A stretch of 64,000 bases of DNA from Artemia franciscana (GCF_032884065.1 NC_088872.1:36713902-36777901); one strand, 5' to 3'. Shown: positions 12,116-22,257, numbered from the stretch's first letter. A program made the numbers and translations. The notes: generated from the letters alone by a model not told the origin.

Positions 12116-12430
12116 TGACAAAACGAAACAATCGTAAAGCAGAGGGAAATGAGGATAATAAGAGCCAGTGAAAAATCGAAAAGAACTATGCTAATATTTC
12201 GGTCCAGATTTCCGCTTGACCATCTTCAGTGCGGAATAACAAAAATATAGCTTAAAGTCCAAAGGATAATATAAAAACCAAACCTTAAAACAAACACTGA
12301 AACTAAAAATATAAGACCCTTTTCAAGTAACGATGAAAGAGTAATTGAATTCGATGAAAGGGTAACTTCGATTTTTCACTGGCTGTTATTGTCCTCGTTT
12401 CTCTCTTCTTTACAATTCTTTGGTTTTGAC
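12116..12430. mobile_element. 315-bp MITE with ~60-bp terminal inverted repeats
   Basis: The left end (12119-12179) and the complement of the right end (12369-12429) match at most positions over ~61 bp. Both end at GCCAGTGAAAAATCGA on the inner side and start CAAAAC outside. TA flanks both ends (12114-12115 and 12431-12432), suggesting a TA target and a Tc1/mariner-like mobiliser. The interior is non-coding. The minus strand around 12188-12235 carries CTGAAGATGGTC...GGACCGAAA, resembling part of a hammerhead core. Confidence 0.8.
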
Positions 12431-12432
12431 TA

Positions 12433-13633
12433 TTTTATCAAGTTTGGCTCTCCTCCTCCAAGTCACTCTTAAGGGTCGATATTTGCAGCATAGATCAGAC
12501 AACGCACGCAGGAGTTGCATAAGAGTAGTTGTGTTGTTGTTGGCTGTAATTCTGATTTTACCCATAAGTGAATAACTGTCATATAGCTGTATAATGAAAT
12601 GTCATTAGCTATGAATATTTTCACGATGCTTATGTTAGATAAATTTCTAGGAATTATTTTAAAATTCTATGTCCTTAAGGCCCATTGACAGTCAGTAGAA
12701 ATGTTTTAAAACCAATTTTTTTTATTGTTGTGCTGCAGAGGCCCTTGAACATACGGCTGAAATATTCACTGAATTTAATTCCAGTGTCTTAAAAAAAATT
12801 TCTTTTGTTTTTAAGTTGAGTCTGAGAAAAATAGTCTAAAATTTATTTCTGTTCCGTCGAACGATGAATGGGTGGATTATATGAAAACTTAAAAAAATAG
12901 GGCATATTTTAATTCGGTTTAAAATATGGTATTACATTTAATATATTTTAAAATTCGCAATTCCCCAATAAATGTGCACGTTGGGCGTGAATTTCGTATC
13001 TCACATAATTTTTTGAAGGTTGGAACGTAGGAATTTAAAATCAATTTTTTTTGGAATTTTTGAATTAAAATCAAGTTGTCATCAAGTCATGGCTAATTGG
13101 ATAAAAATTCAAGACAAATAGTCTGAGTGAGAACACGCAGAACAAACTAGACATCTAGCTCCAAAGCCCCTGAAGTGCTGCAGCAACTGAAGTGTTCACA
13201 GTTACGGAGTTACACTTGTAACTATGTCACGGGGGTAATAAATAAGGGGGTAATATGTCACGGGGGGTAAGTCAAAATTATCTGCTCTGTTACACTGTGT
13301 TACAAAACTGTCGGGCGTTTGACATTATATTCTTACTGCTGACCTCTGTCCTCGTTTATTTTATTGTTATGCGGTTGTAGTCCTACTAGCTTTGTTTAAG
13401 TAGAATGCCCTAGCTTCGAAGATTAACATTTTAGAAATCAAATAACTTTCAATATCAATACAACTTTCTATTATCTCTTCGACAACCAAAGCAGAATTTC
13501 TGTATCTTATTTTTTTTTCTGGAAAAAAAATACCGGAAATCTTGACTTCGAACAAGAAATTCAATTTTTTTTCTGCAATTTTCGATTTGATGGTTTTTAT
13601 TTGTAAGCTAGGAAACGTGCACTCTTACATATA
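12433..13633. other. Non-coding gap before the Helitron
   Basis: No supported exon. Minor GGGGGTAA-type runs occur near 13225-13270 (TGTCACGGGGG repeated twice). The open frame at 13367-13564 on the - strand lacks any domain signal. Confidence 0.5.
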
Positions 13634-13792
13634 TCTATATATATAAAAATAAGTTGTCTGTCTGTGTGTCTGTCAGGTGACGTCATGTTTCTGTGTCGAC
13701 TGACGTCATGAAGTTAGTTGTCGTCATTTTTGCTATGACGGTGACGTCATTAAAGATATTTAAGACATATATGTTCACGTAGAATTCTATTA

Positions 13793-14599
13793 ATGTTTAA
13801 GTTTAAAATGACTGATGAACTTACAATGGCAAAAGCCGATGAAGATGCTCAAAGAGTCTATGCCAAAAAACTTGATGCTCATAGAGAAAGTCAGAAAAGA
13901 AAGCGTGCCGAGGAATCAAAAGAACAGCAAGGAAACAGGCTTGAGGCTGATAGAGAAAGAAAGAACAGAAAGCGTGCCGAGGAACTACCAGAGCAACGCG
14001 AAAGCAGACTTGCTGCTAAAAGAGAAAGTGAAAAAAGAAGGCGTGCCGAGGAATCACAAAAACAGCAAGAAATCAGGCTTGCTGCTGATAGAGAAAGTAA
14101 GAAAAGAAAGCGTGCCGAGGAATCACAAGAACAGCAAGAAATCAGGCTTGCTGCTGATAGAGAAAGTAAGAAAAGAAAGCGTGCCGAGGAATCAGAGCAA
14201 CCTGAAAGTTATCGCCTGGCATTCAGGTACAGCCCAGTCGATGATTATAGCTTGAGTAGATGTGTTCAAATCGGGACAATGTCTAAAATTTGTCCCTATT
14301 GCAAGGCCTTGAAATTCAATGGTGAAACAATGGGAATGTGTTGCGCCTCAGGAAAAGTTAAACTTCCTCTATTGGCTGCACCACCAGAGCCATTGAAGAC
14401 TTTCCTTACTGGAACTACGTCAGGATCTAAGCGTTTTTTGTCACAAATCAGAAAATACAACTCATGTTTCCAAATGACGTCGTTTGGAGCCCAAATCGAA
14501 AATCCAGATCAATTTATGTCTACTTTCAAAGTAAAAGGGCAAATTTATCATAAAGCAGGGTCCCTTCTACCAGAAGGGACCCTGCTCTTTTCTTACTGA
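13793..14599 (+). CDS. Helitron N-terminal segment with basic tandem repeats and a zinc-binding motif
   Basis: 268 codons. Residues ~30-145 hold five ~22-residue repeats of the form RES.KRKRAEES.EQQ..RLAAD, highly charged and probably helical. Then comes a Cys cluster, CPYCKAL...MCCASGKV, as found before Rep in many Helitron replicases. The frame ends artificially at 14599: after LLP the sequence turns back on itself in a hairpin instead of continuing into Rep. The ATG at 13793 is the first in frame after the element's 5' end; 13808 (after FKFK) is an alternative start. It is part of one original Rep-helicase protein, not a separate gene. Confidence 0.7.
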   Translation: MFKFKMTDELTMAKADEDAQRVYAKKLDAHRESQKRKRAEESKEQQGNRLEADRERKNRKRAEELPEQRESRLAAKRESEKRRRAEESQKQQEIRLAADRESKKRKRAEESQEQQEIRLAADRESKKRKRAEESEQPESYRLAFRYSPVDDYSLSRCVQIGTMSKICPYCKALKFNGETMGMCCASGKVKLPLLAAPPEPLKTFLTGTTSGSKRFLSQIRKYNSCFQMTSFGAQIENPDQFMSTFKVKGQIYHKAGSLLPEGTLLFSY

Positions 14600-15101
14600 G
14601 AAAGCTTTCTTTTCTTACTGAGAAAGTAAGAAAAGAAAGCGTGCCGAGGAATCACAAGAACAGCAAGAAATCAGGCTTGCTGCTGATAGAGAAAGTAAGA
14701 AAAGAAAGCGTGCCGAGGAATCAGAGCAACCTGAAAGTTATCGCCTGGCATTCAGGTACAGCCCAGTCGATGATTATAGCTTGAGTAGATGTGTTCAAAT
14801 CGGGACAATGTCTAAAATTTGTCCCTATTGCAAGGCCTTGAAATTCAATGGTGAAACAATGGGAATGTGTTGCGCCTCAGGAAAAGTTAAACTTCCTCTA
14901 TTGGCTGCACCACCAGAGCCATTGAAGACTTTCCTTACTGGAACTACGTCAGAATCTAAGCGTTTTTTGTCACAAATCAGAAAATACAACTCATGTTTCC
15001 AAATGACGTCGTTTGGAGCCCAAATCGAAAATCCAGATCAATTTATGTCTACTTTCAAAGTAAAAGGGCAAATTTATCATAAAGCAGGGTCCCTTCTACC
15101 A
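14091..15101 (+). repeat. 482-bp direct duplication inside the Helitron (14091-14572 and 14620-15101)
   Basis: The two copies are offset by 529 bp. I saw a single base difference (TCAGGATC against TCAGAATC near 14421/14950). They are joined by a 47-bp junction made of inverted sequence. Near-identity means a very recent event or an assembly artefact. Confidence 0.85.
14558..14640. repeat. Back-to-back hairpins at the duplication junction
   Basis: GCAGGGTCCCTTCT, ACC, then its exact complement AGAAGGGACCCTGC forms the first hairpin. CTTTCTTTTCTTAC, TGAGAAA, then GTAAGAAAAGAAAG forms the second. Each arm copies adjacent duplicated sequence in inverted orientation, as expected from template switching or a chimeric read join. 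Confidence 0.8.
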
Positions 15102-15137
15102 TTCTCAGGCGAGAATCATAAATTTTTACAATTGTAG
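14781..15137 (+). pseudogene. Second copy of the Helitron zinc-binding segment
   Basis: The duplicated frame repeats SRCVQIGTMSKICPYCKAL through KAGSLLP, then continues into FSGENHKFLQL and a stop at 15137. This second copy, not the first, leads into the rest of the replicase, so it preserves the original order. Confidence 0.7.
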
Positions 15138-15558
15138 TTCATCAGTGATAGAAATTCTGAATTGAATGCACGTTGCGATATTTCTCCCAACGTTGAAAGG
15201 ACAATCGTTTCCCAATTGCAACATCTTTTCCACGAAAATAATAATTTAGTGCGTCTGTTCAAAACAGCCATCGATTTGATGCCTACTGATAAGCATAAAA
15301 TTGTTATTTCCGCTGACAAAACGCCTCCTGGCCAACATGTGCGTAGATACAATTCTCCAACTATCGACGAAGTGGCAATCGTTATGAGCGGTGATCAGTT
15401 TTACCTCGAGATATTATTCTTCATAAGCGAAACGCTCAGTTGTTAAGAATTGCTGAAACTCATCGATGCTACGATGCCCTACAATATCCTATCATTTTTT
15501 GGGATGGAGCCGACGGCTATCACTTTAATATTAAATTGATGAAGCCACTAACAAAGAA
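15138..15558 (+). pseudogene. Helitron linker between zinc motif and Rep, frameshifted
   Basis: 15162-15446 encodes NARCDISPNVERTIVSQLQH and a following stretch ending DEVAIVMSGDQF, typical of the region before Helitron Rep. It then shifts frame near 15400; the continuation (RDIILHKRN...IFWDGADGYHFNIKL) lies in another frame up to the Rep segment at 15559. Confidence 0.7.
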
Positions 15559-16962
15559 ATGAATAAGAAATGCAGTGCAATGCATTATTATTCCTATAGA
15601 CTAATGATTCGGCAGGATGAAGAAAATTATATTTTAAAATGCCGTGAATTGTTTCACCAATTTGTCGTTGATATGTATGCTAAAATTGAATCAGAACGTT
15701 TGCTATATATCCGCCTGAATCAGACCAAGCTCCGCTCTGAACAATACATTCATTTGCGAGATGCAGTTATAAATGACGGTAATACCACAAACGTTGGAAG
15801 ATTAACAATTTTACCTTCGTCATATGCTGGCAGTCCCCGTCATATGCATGAATATGCTCAAGATGCTATTGCGTATGTTCGTCTCTATGGTCGTCCAGAT
15901 TTATTTATTACATTTACATGTAATCAATCTTGGGACAAGATACTGCAGCTTTTACTTCAAGGACAATCGGCGGTTCATAGACATGACATTACGGCCCGTG
16001 TCTTCCGGCAAAAGTTGAAATCACTGATAAACTACATAGTAAAACTTGAAGTGTTTGGGTCAGTGCGATGCTGGATGTACTCAGTGGAATGGCAAAAACG
16101 AGGTTTGCCACACGCACATATACTAACCTGGCTACATAAAAAAAATACTTCGAACGAAATTGATGATGTGATTTCCGCTGAAATAACTGATAAAAATGTC
16201 GATAAGGGGTTACATGATATTATTGTAAAAAATATGATACATGGACCTTGCGGTGCACTGAACGAAAATTCACCATGCATGGCCAAAGGAAGGTGCACAA
16301 AGCAATATCCTCGACTTTTAGTATCCAACACAATTACTGGCAATGATGGTTACCCACAATATAGAAGAAGATCTACTGAAGATGGCGGTAAAACAGCAAT
16401 AATAAAGAAGCGTAACGGTACCACCATCGAAGTAGATAACCAGTGGGTTTTTCCATATTCCCCATTATTATCAAAAACATTTAATGTACACATAAACGTT
16501 GAATACTGTAACTCCGTAAAGGCAATCAAATACATATGTAAATACGTCAACAAAGGCAGTGACATGGCAGTTTTTGGCTTGCAGCCCAAAATCAAAGATT
16601 TCGACGAGATCGTACAATATCAGGCTGGAAGATACATAAGCAGTAATGAAGCTGTTTGGCGAATTCTTTCATTAACGATACATGAACGTAGTCCAGCTGT
16701 TGTTCACTTAGCGGTACATTTACAGAATGGTCAACGTGTTTATTTCTCGGAAACCAACGTGCAACAAAGAGCCCTGAATCCACCGGATACAACATTAACA
16801 GCTTTTTTTCGCTTTGCAAAAATGATTCTTTTGCAAAAAAACTGCTGTATACTGAAGTGCCTTCGTATTACACGTGGAATACTAAAAATAAAGTATTTGA
16901 ACGTCGAAAACAGGGTAAGTCAGTCGACGGCCAACCTACCATCTTCAAAGATACCACGATAG
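15559..16962 (+). CDS. Helitron Rep (HUH endonuclease) segment
   Basis: 467 codons with the helitron-like N domain. The metal-binding HUH motif appears as PHAHILTW (His185, His187). The catalytic tyrosine pair appears as YICKYVNKG (Tyr325, Tyr329), spaced four residues apart as in two-tyrosine Helitron Reps. GRPDLFITFTCN and WQKRGLPH are further family signatures. In an active element this domain nicks and joins single-stranded DNA at the Helitron ends. The reading frame drifts near 16815: the last ~45 codons are out of the family frame and the true continuation is at 16857 in another frame. The ATG at 15559 is merely the first in this open stretch, not a true protein start. Confidence 0.88.
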   Translation: MNKKCSAMHYYSYRLMIRQDEENYILKCRELFHQFVVDMYAKIESERLLYIRLNQTKLRSEQYIHLRDAVINDGNTTNVGRLTILPSSYAGSPRHMHEYAQDAIAYVRLYGRPDLFITFTCNQSWDKILQLLLQGQSAVHRHDITARVFRQKLKSLINYIVKLEVFGSVRCWMYSVEWQKRGLPHAHILTWLHKKNTSNEIDDVISAEITDKNVDKGLHDIIVKNMIHGPCGALNENSPCMAKGRCTKQYPRLLVSNTITGNDGYPQYRRRSTEDGGKTAIIKKRNGTTIEVDNQWVFPYSPLLSKTFNVHINVEYCNSVKAIKYICKYVNKGSDMAVFGLQPKIKDFDEIVQYQAGRYISSNEAVWRILSLTIHERSPAVVHLAVHLQNGQRVYFSETNVQQRALNPPDTTLTAFFRFAKMILLQKNCCILKCLRITRGILKIKYLNVENRVSQSTANLPSSKIPR

Positions 16963-17666
16963 GAAGACTCTACACCGTTCACCCCAATCAACATGAATGC
17001 TTCTTTCTACGCCTGCTTTTGGTGAATGTACCCGGTCCTACATCCAATGAGTATTTGAGAACTGTAAACGGTACTATACATGACACTTACCGTAGTGCAT
17101 GCCAAGCTCTGAATTTATTGGAGAATGACCAACACTGGGATAACTGCATCAATGACGCGTGCGAAACGTCAACCCCAAGTCAAATTCGTGCATTGTTTGG
17201 CATCATTTTAACAACTTGCTCTCCATCAGCTCCTACAGAGTTATGGGAAAAATATAAGTCAAAAATGTCCGAAGATATACTCCATCGAAAACAGTTAGAG
17301 ACGTCAGATATGACTTTTGATTTTACATCAGAAATTTATAACTACACTTTAGTTATTATAGAAGATTTGTGCGTACGTATGGCAAACAAACCTCTTCAGG
17401 ATTTGCGAATGCCTTCACCTAACCGTATCGCTGCTGTTTCGACATGTGTAGAATTGGATCGTGAACAAAGTTACAGTACGAGTGATCTATTGTCGTATGT
17501 ACAAAATAACATTTCCAAGTTAACGTCGGAACAAAAAGACATTTATGATACGATAATGCATTGTGTCGATAACAACGTTGGTGAAATTTTCTTTTTGGAT
17601 GCGCCAGGAGGTACTGGTAAAACGTTTGTGATAAAACTGATTCTGGCATCAATTCGATCAAAATAG
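16857..17666 (+). pseudogene. Helitron Rep-helicase linker and helicase motif I
   Basis: Continues the Rep protein in a shifted frame (YYTWNTKNKVFERRKQG onward). It includes LRLLLVNVPGPTS and the helicase start LTSEQKDIYD. Walker A is DAPGGTGKTF (GGTGKT at residues 251-256 of this stretch). A stop occurs at 17664-17666, just after LASIRSK, where active elements read on. Confidence 0.85.
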
Positions 17667-17674
17667 ATATAGCG

Positions 17675-18205
17675 TTGGCAATTGCGTCGTCCGGAATAGC
17701 CGCAACTTTGCTGCCTGGTGGAAGAACTGCTCATTACGCTTTGAAATTGCCTCTGAATTTGCATTCTACAGAAACTCCCACGAGCAATATTTCCAAATCA
17801 TCTGGGATGGGTAAAGTATTGCAGCAATGCAAACTTATTATTTGGGATGAGTGCACAATGGCACACAAAAAATCGCTCGAGGCTCTGGATCAATGCTTGA
17901 AAGATTTGAGAGGGAAGTCGAAACCCTTTGGCAGCACATTAATATTGCTTGCGGGAGATTTCAGGCAAACATTACCTATAATACCTAGATCAACTCCTGC
18001 AGACGAAATGAATGCTTGCCTGAAAAATTCTAATTTATGGGCACACGTAAAAATATTAAAATTAACTACAAATATGCGTGTCCGATTGCAAAACGGTGAC
18101 TCTGGTCAAACATTTTCAGATCAATTGCTGGCAATTGGAAACGGAAAGCTCCCAGTAGTGGGAAAGCCAAGAATGTTGTATATTCGCAATTTTTACGTAG
18201 TTTGA
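17675..18205 (+). pseudogene. Helitron Pif1-type helicase, C-terminally truncated
   Basis: Follows the previous segment in a different frame. Visible motifs are ASSGIAATLLPGGRTAH, Walker B in LIIWDECTM, and LLAGDFRQTLPIIPR, then LKLTTNMR. The family normally continues with motifs V/VI for 200 or more residues. Here the protein jumps from GNGKLP to unrelated residues and stops at 18205, so the 3' part of the helicase gene has been deleted. Confidence 0.85.
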
Positions 18206-18261
18206 AACACATATATAAATCTATCTATATTCACAGGTGGGACACATGGAGACAACTACAA

Positions 18262-18356
18262 TGGCGCGTAACTAATATGGCGCGTAACGACTTACGCGCG
18301 CGGGGGTGCTTGGGGGGGCGCGAAGTGCCCCACCAACTAGGTGTTGGTGGGGCACT
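18262..18356 (+). repeat. Helitron 3'-terminal GC-rich hairpin region
   Basis: Two nested folds are possible. TTGGGGGGGC pairs with TGCCCCACCAA immediately before CTAG (18337-18340), the canonical Helitron end. Alternatively AGTGCCCCACCAAC pairs perfectly with GTTGGTGGGGCACT across TAGGT (to 18356). GGCGCGTAAC appears twice upstream (18263 and 18279). I favour CTAG as the terminus but cannot exclude the longer form. Confidence 0.6.
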
Positions 18357-18795
18357 TTATTCATATGTAAGGCACTGTATAAAATGTGATTTGAGACAAA
18401 ATTCTTAGAAGGGAGAAGAAGACCCATAAAACACGCTTCACGATGGAAAAAGAAACACTGTAGTAACATAGTGAATATTTGAGGAAACAATGGGAACTAG
18501 AAGAGATCGAATTGAAAGGATAATTCATGAGATGGCCAAACGCTGAATTCATCTGATGTGTCACTAATTTCAAATTGGAGCTTACAGTCTTCGGCTTGCC
18601 AGGTCTTAAAGGCAGTGATGCTAATTCATGGAAATGTTGGGGGGGGGGGGGTCAAAATATATTTGAAAAATCAAGGGGGGAATCTTTTTTTGTAGCTTTT
18701 TTCCTACAAAAATACCAGAAAAGAATATTTATCAATGAAAACGCAAAAGAATTGTTTTTAATCTAAGGCAAGATGCGCTTGACCCCCTCCCCTAC
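18357..18795. other. Non-coding gap after the Helitron
   Basis: No exon or element recognised. A G-run (18640-18651) and AT-rich sequence are the only features. Confidence 0.45.
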
Positions 18796-19024
18796 ATTAT
18801 ACTTTTAGTGGGTGTTTCCTCCTATTTTCTAAACTAAGGCAAATTTTTTCAGGCTCGTAACTTTTGATAGGTAAGACTAAACTTGATGATACTTACATAT
18901 TTAAAATCAGCAGTAAGATTCGATTCTTCTGATGTAACTATTGGTATCGAAATTCCGTTTTTTAGAGGTTCGGTTACTATTGAGCCGGGTCGCTCCTTAC
19001 TACAATTTGTTACCACGAACTGTT

Positions 19025-19026
<2 letters not shown>
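18796..19026 (+). repeat. Dispersed repeat 3' segment (same family as 54440-54690)
   Basis: Blocks such as TAAGGCAAATTTTTTCAGGC, CTCGTAACTTTTGAT, AAATTCCGTTTTTTAGAG and GAGCCGGGTCGCTCCTTACT recur in the same order near 54480-54680. Both copies end at GAACTGTTTGA. Here the end runs directly into a (TA)n tract. The element class is unknown. Confidence 0.8.

Positions 19027-19117
<91 letters not shown>
19027..19117. repeat. (TA)n microsatellite, about 45 units
   Basis: Uninterrupted TA dinucleotides sit between the end of a dispersed repeat and the 5' end of LINE A. They may have grown from the dispersed repeat's tail. Confidence 0.95.
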
Positions 19118-19118
<1 letters not shown>

Positions 19119-20038
19119 ATGAATGTACTGCTCAGTAGGGACCTCCCCTAAGCCACTCAGCGTGTCCCCAGTCCCCACGTTGCGATATTGGAACACCCTA
19201 CAGATCTGTAGGGCACCTCTATAGGAAGGAGGGACCAAGGGGGGCTTGTTCCTGGGGGATCCATAATAGAAACAGGGCACCCTCACTTGGGGTCATAAAT
19301 ACAGGTGGAGGGGGAAGAATTTCCCTTATATGTACACTCAGCAGGGCCCACCAGCTTGGCTACACGTCCCGTGAGTTACAAACCTTCTCCCAGTAATGGG
19401 TTAAATTGCATGGTGATACTGAAGACCGACGTGGGAGGATCCTCTATAGCAGGACAACTACGGCATGACGTAAGATCCAGATCTATTGACAAGAGCCTCT
19501 GCAAAGGGCCGCCTCGACCCTTTTGGGGTACCTGCAAGACTGGGGATCTTGCAGTCAACTTTATTCCGACTTGAGGAGTGGCACCCCTCGAGAAAATTAT
19601 AGCTTAGTAAACGAACTGTAGTCGCACAGGATTCTGATTAATGGATAATTATTCTAGGCTTGGTCTATTTTGGTGGGCGTTTTTAGCTGAAAAACTTCTT
19701 CCTACCTAATTTATCTACTATGGATTGTCTCCCCGTAGTAGCATAATATTTTTAGGCATGAATATAAAATGAATTGGAGTTAATAGGCTTGAGACTGTCT
19801 GTGCAGGATTTCGACTCTTGTTGATAGAAGAGAATCATGTTTTGACCAAGATGGGCCCAGGATTGCACAAAACCTTCATTCATACTGGAGATTCCAGGGA
19901 CTTCTTGCTGTCTGGTTTAGCTTCTTGCTGTAAGCGCTTTGGTGTAGACTTGAGAAGATGTGTTGGTTCCCGTCCTGTACTGGTATTCGGGACCACTGCT
20001 TTTCCTGAGGTCAAAATTATTTCAATGATTTAAAGACC

Positions 20039-20700
20039 ATGAAAATTGGAACTTGGAACGTTATGACGGTAAAACATAACTATCGCATCGACATTTTGAC
20101 AGACAAATTCAGACAATTCGAACCGGACTTATTAGGAGTTTCAAAAACTCATATCCCAGGAGTGGGAAGCATGAAATTAGGTGATATAGAATTTATTTAC
20201 TCAGACAGGAAGGATGGCGTACATAGATAGGGAGTAGGGCTCATGATGAATAAGGAAACTGCTAAGTCTTGTTTAGGCGGAGAAGGTATTAATAATAGAG
20301 TACTAATCGTTCATTTTATGACTAAAAAGTTCAGGGTATCAGTTATAGCAGTATATGCCTTTATAGAACCGACTGACGGATATACTAGTGACTCAGATGA
20401 ATTTTACTTACACTTACAGGAGCGAATAGACATGGTCCCGGGTGGAAATATGGTGCTTTTATTAGGAGATTTTAACGCTCAGGTCTATAGAAATAGGGAT
20501 AGATGGTATCCTAGCCTGGTTAAATTTGGTGTAGGAAAAGAAAACAGCAATGGTTACAGACTGTTACAATTTTGTAAGTATAACAATCTAGTTATAAGCA
20601 ATACAGTGTTTGGTCATAAAATAGTCCATTAGTTAACATGCTATTCACATGATGGTAAAACAGCAAACCTGGACTGGCAGGGTCAATACAAGATACTAAA
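20039..20700 (+). pseudogene. LINE A apurinic-type endonuclease domain
   Basis: Starts at ATG 20039 (MKIGTWNVMTVKHNYRID). A TAG at 20228-20230 interrupts it, and it continues in the same frame from 20231 (GVGLMMNKE) to LLLGDFNAQVYR. GDFNA carries the metal/catalytic Asp-Asn of this family. The frame ends at 20632 (TVFGHKIVH, stop), and the following CYSHDGKTANLDW matches the next family block (YTW-type). In active elements the domain nicks target DNA to prime reverse transcription. Confidence 0.8.
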
Positions 20701-20892
20701 ATATATAGGAGTGCTGTTATTTTGATGTTGAAAGTAAAGATACCATCCGGTAGTCTCTAGCGTTAATTTAAAGCTGAAATTTCGGAAGTGTAACTAACTC
20801 CCGTGAAGTTATGATGTTGGTAGACTTCAGGATGAGAATTTGAAAAAAACTTTCCAGGAACAGCTGAATACCAAACTGGAGAGTTTGAAATT

Positions 20893-21731
20893 GGAAAGAT
20901 TATCGACGCATTCGTCTGGTACCTGTAGGTAGCAAATTACTTAACAATAGGATAATTTTTAGACTGAGAGATGCTGTAGATAAAGTTTTAAGAGAAGAAC
21001 AGTGGGGTTTTAGAAAAGGTAGAGGATGTGTCGACCAAATTATCACTCTTACTTTAATAATTTAAAAATACCTGAGGAAACGTTCAATTCTGTTGATAGA
21101 AGAGCTTTAGTAATGGTTTTATCCTTGTATGGTATACCAGACAAATTAATTAAAGTGATTAGTGCTATGTACGAGAATAACACTTTTGCGGTTAAGGCTT
21201 TGCGAGTTCAAGGTGCTAGAATAGGTTTGAAAATAAATGTTAAGAAGACTAAGTCACTAAGGCTAGGAGTAAGCGAATATGAAAAGATGAAGTTGGGTAA
21301 CAAAAATATTGATCAGGAGGGCAGCTTCAGTTACCTTGGTAGTATTATTAATAAAGACGGTAGAAGTAGTAAATATGTTAAAAGTAGAATAGCCATGGCT
21401 CAGGATGTTTTTTTCACATTTAGAAAAAGTTTATAAGAATAGGACAATAAGTCTGCAAACCAAAATTAGAATATTTGAAGCTACAGTGATGACAGTGGTA
21501 AAATATGGCTGTGAAGCATGGATACTCGAAAAAGCGGATGAAGATTTGTTAGATGTTTTCCAGAGAAATTCTGGGTACCCGGTCACTGGCCGTATTTCAA
21601 ACAGTAGGCTGTACGAAAAGTGTGGTTCAATCTCGGTTTCTAGGGCTATAACAAGAGAAAGGTCGAGATGGCTAGGGCGCGTTTTGCGGATGAAGGATGA
21701 CAGATTGCCAAACATTGTCCTTTTCGGCTAA
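20893..21731 (+). pseudogene. LINE A reverse transcriptase remnant lacking catalytic aspartates
   Basis: Fragments in several frames include RRIRLVPVGSKLLNNRI, EEQWGFRKGRGCVDQI, FNSVDRRALVMVLSLYGIPD, then a jump to GLKINVKKTKSLRLG and SFSYLGSIINKDGRSS. They finish with VKYGCEAWILEKADEDLL and RWLGRVLRMKDDRLP. The motif A aspartate region and the (Y/F)ADD block are both missing, so two internal deletions removed the active site. Confidence 0.8.
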
Positions 21732-21945
21732 TCGTTGAAGGCTTAACGGAAACTCCGCAGGTCGTCAGCAGTTGGGGTAAGAGGGTATCATAAAGAAAGA
21801 TTTAAAATAAGTGAGAACTTCCTGGGAGGGTGTAAAGAGGAAGGCTTTGAATAGATTGGGATGGAGGAGGAGCGTGCGTAGCTGCATTGGCATCAGGCGG
21901 CTTGGTACTTCAGTGACCTGTTAGTAGTATATTGGTTTCTCACTA

Positions 21946-22251
21946 AAGAACCGATCAGCCCCTAAAAAGGTGAAGTTTTTTGTTTCTCAAAAATCAGGTT
22001 TAAAAAGGTCCCTCCAGTTATTTTTCCCTACAGAAATTAGCTTCCTTTTGTCTAGAATTGTCGCTCAGCATCAATGAAGCCCGTTTTGAGAAGGCGGTGC
22101 TTTTATTCTCTCTAGAAATAAGGAATAATGTCATTGGCTAACAAAAATACGTCACAAACATAAATCAATGGAATAAAATCAATGGCATTTCCTAACAAGG
22201 AAGCATGAAACAGCGAATTGTCTTCAGTTTCATTCTATTTTTTTGTCAACT
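21946..22251. other. Gap between LINE A and the renalase 3' UTR
   Basis: Nothing recognised in this ~300 bp. It probably includes sequence downstream of the renalase polyadenylation site. Confidence 0.4.
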
Positions 22252-22257
22252 TTTATT
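22252..22257 (-). promoter_or_regulatory. Candidate renalase polyadenylation signal (AATAAA on the - strand)
   Basis: TTTATT on the + strand, about 98 nt past the renalase stop codon. It is the first such signal downstream of the stop. Confidence 0.55.

Larger units (their letters stand above)
13634..18340 (+). mobile_element. Defective autonomous Helitron
   Basis: The element encodes in order a basic repeat/zinc-binding N-terminus, a rolling-circle Rep with an H-x-H motif and a Tyr pair, and a Pif1-type helicase. This order is diagnostic of Helitrons (established knowledge). The proposed 5' end is A|TC followed by TATATATATAAAAATAAG and CTGTCTGTGTGTCTGTC. The proposed 3' end is a GC-rich hairpin (TTGGGGGGGC paired with TGCCCCACCAA) directly followed by CTAG at 18337-18340. 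The next base is G rather than the expected T, so the 3' border is uncertain. Frameshifts, stops, an internal 482-bp duplication and a missing helicase C-terminus make it non-autonomous now. Confidence 0.85.
19129..21945 (+). mobile_element. LINE A, RTE-like retrotransposon with internal deletions
   Basis: A GC-richer 5' leader (19129-19580) is homologous to the leader of LINE B. It is followed by an AP-endonuclease frame (20039-20700), a linker, and reverse-transcriptase remnants (20893-21731). The conserved 3' tail (about 21810-21940) recurs at 39676 and 63655. Endonuclease and RT sequence resemble the RTE clade (MKIGTWNV start; YLGSIINKDGRS and RWLGRVLRMKD near the C-terminus). It lies between the Helitron and renalase. 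Confidence 0.8.

Noticed and set aside
18849..19286. Long - strand frame with an (IY)n repeat as a protein
   Set aside because: It is the translation of the (TA)n microsatellite and flanking repeats.
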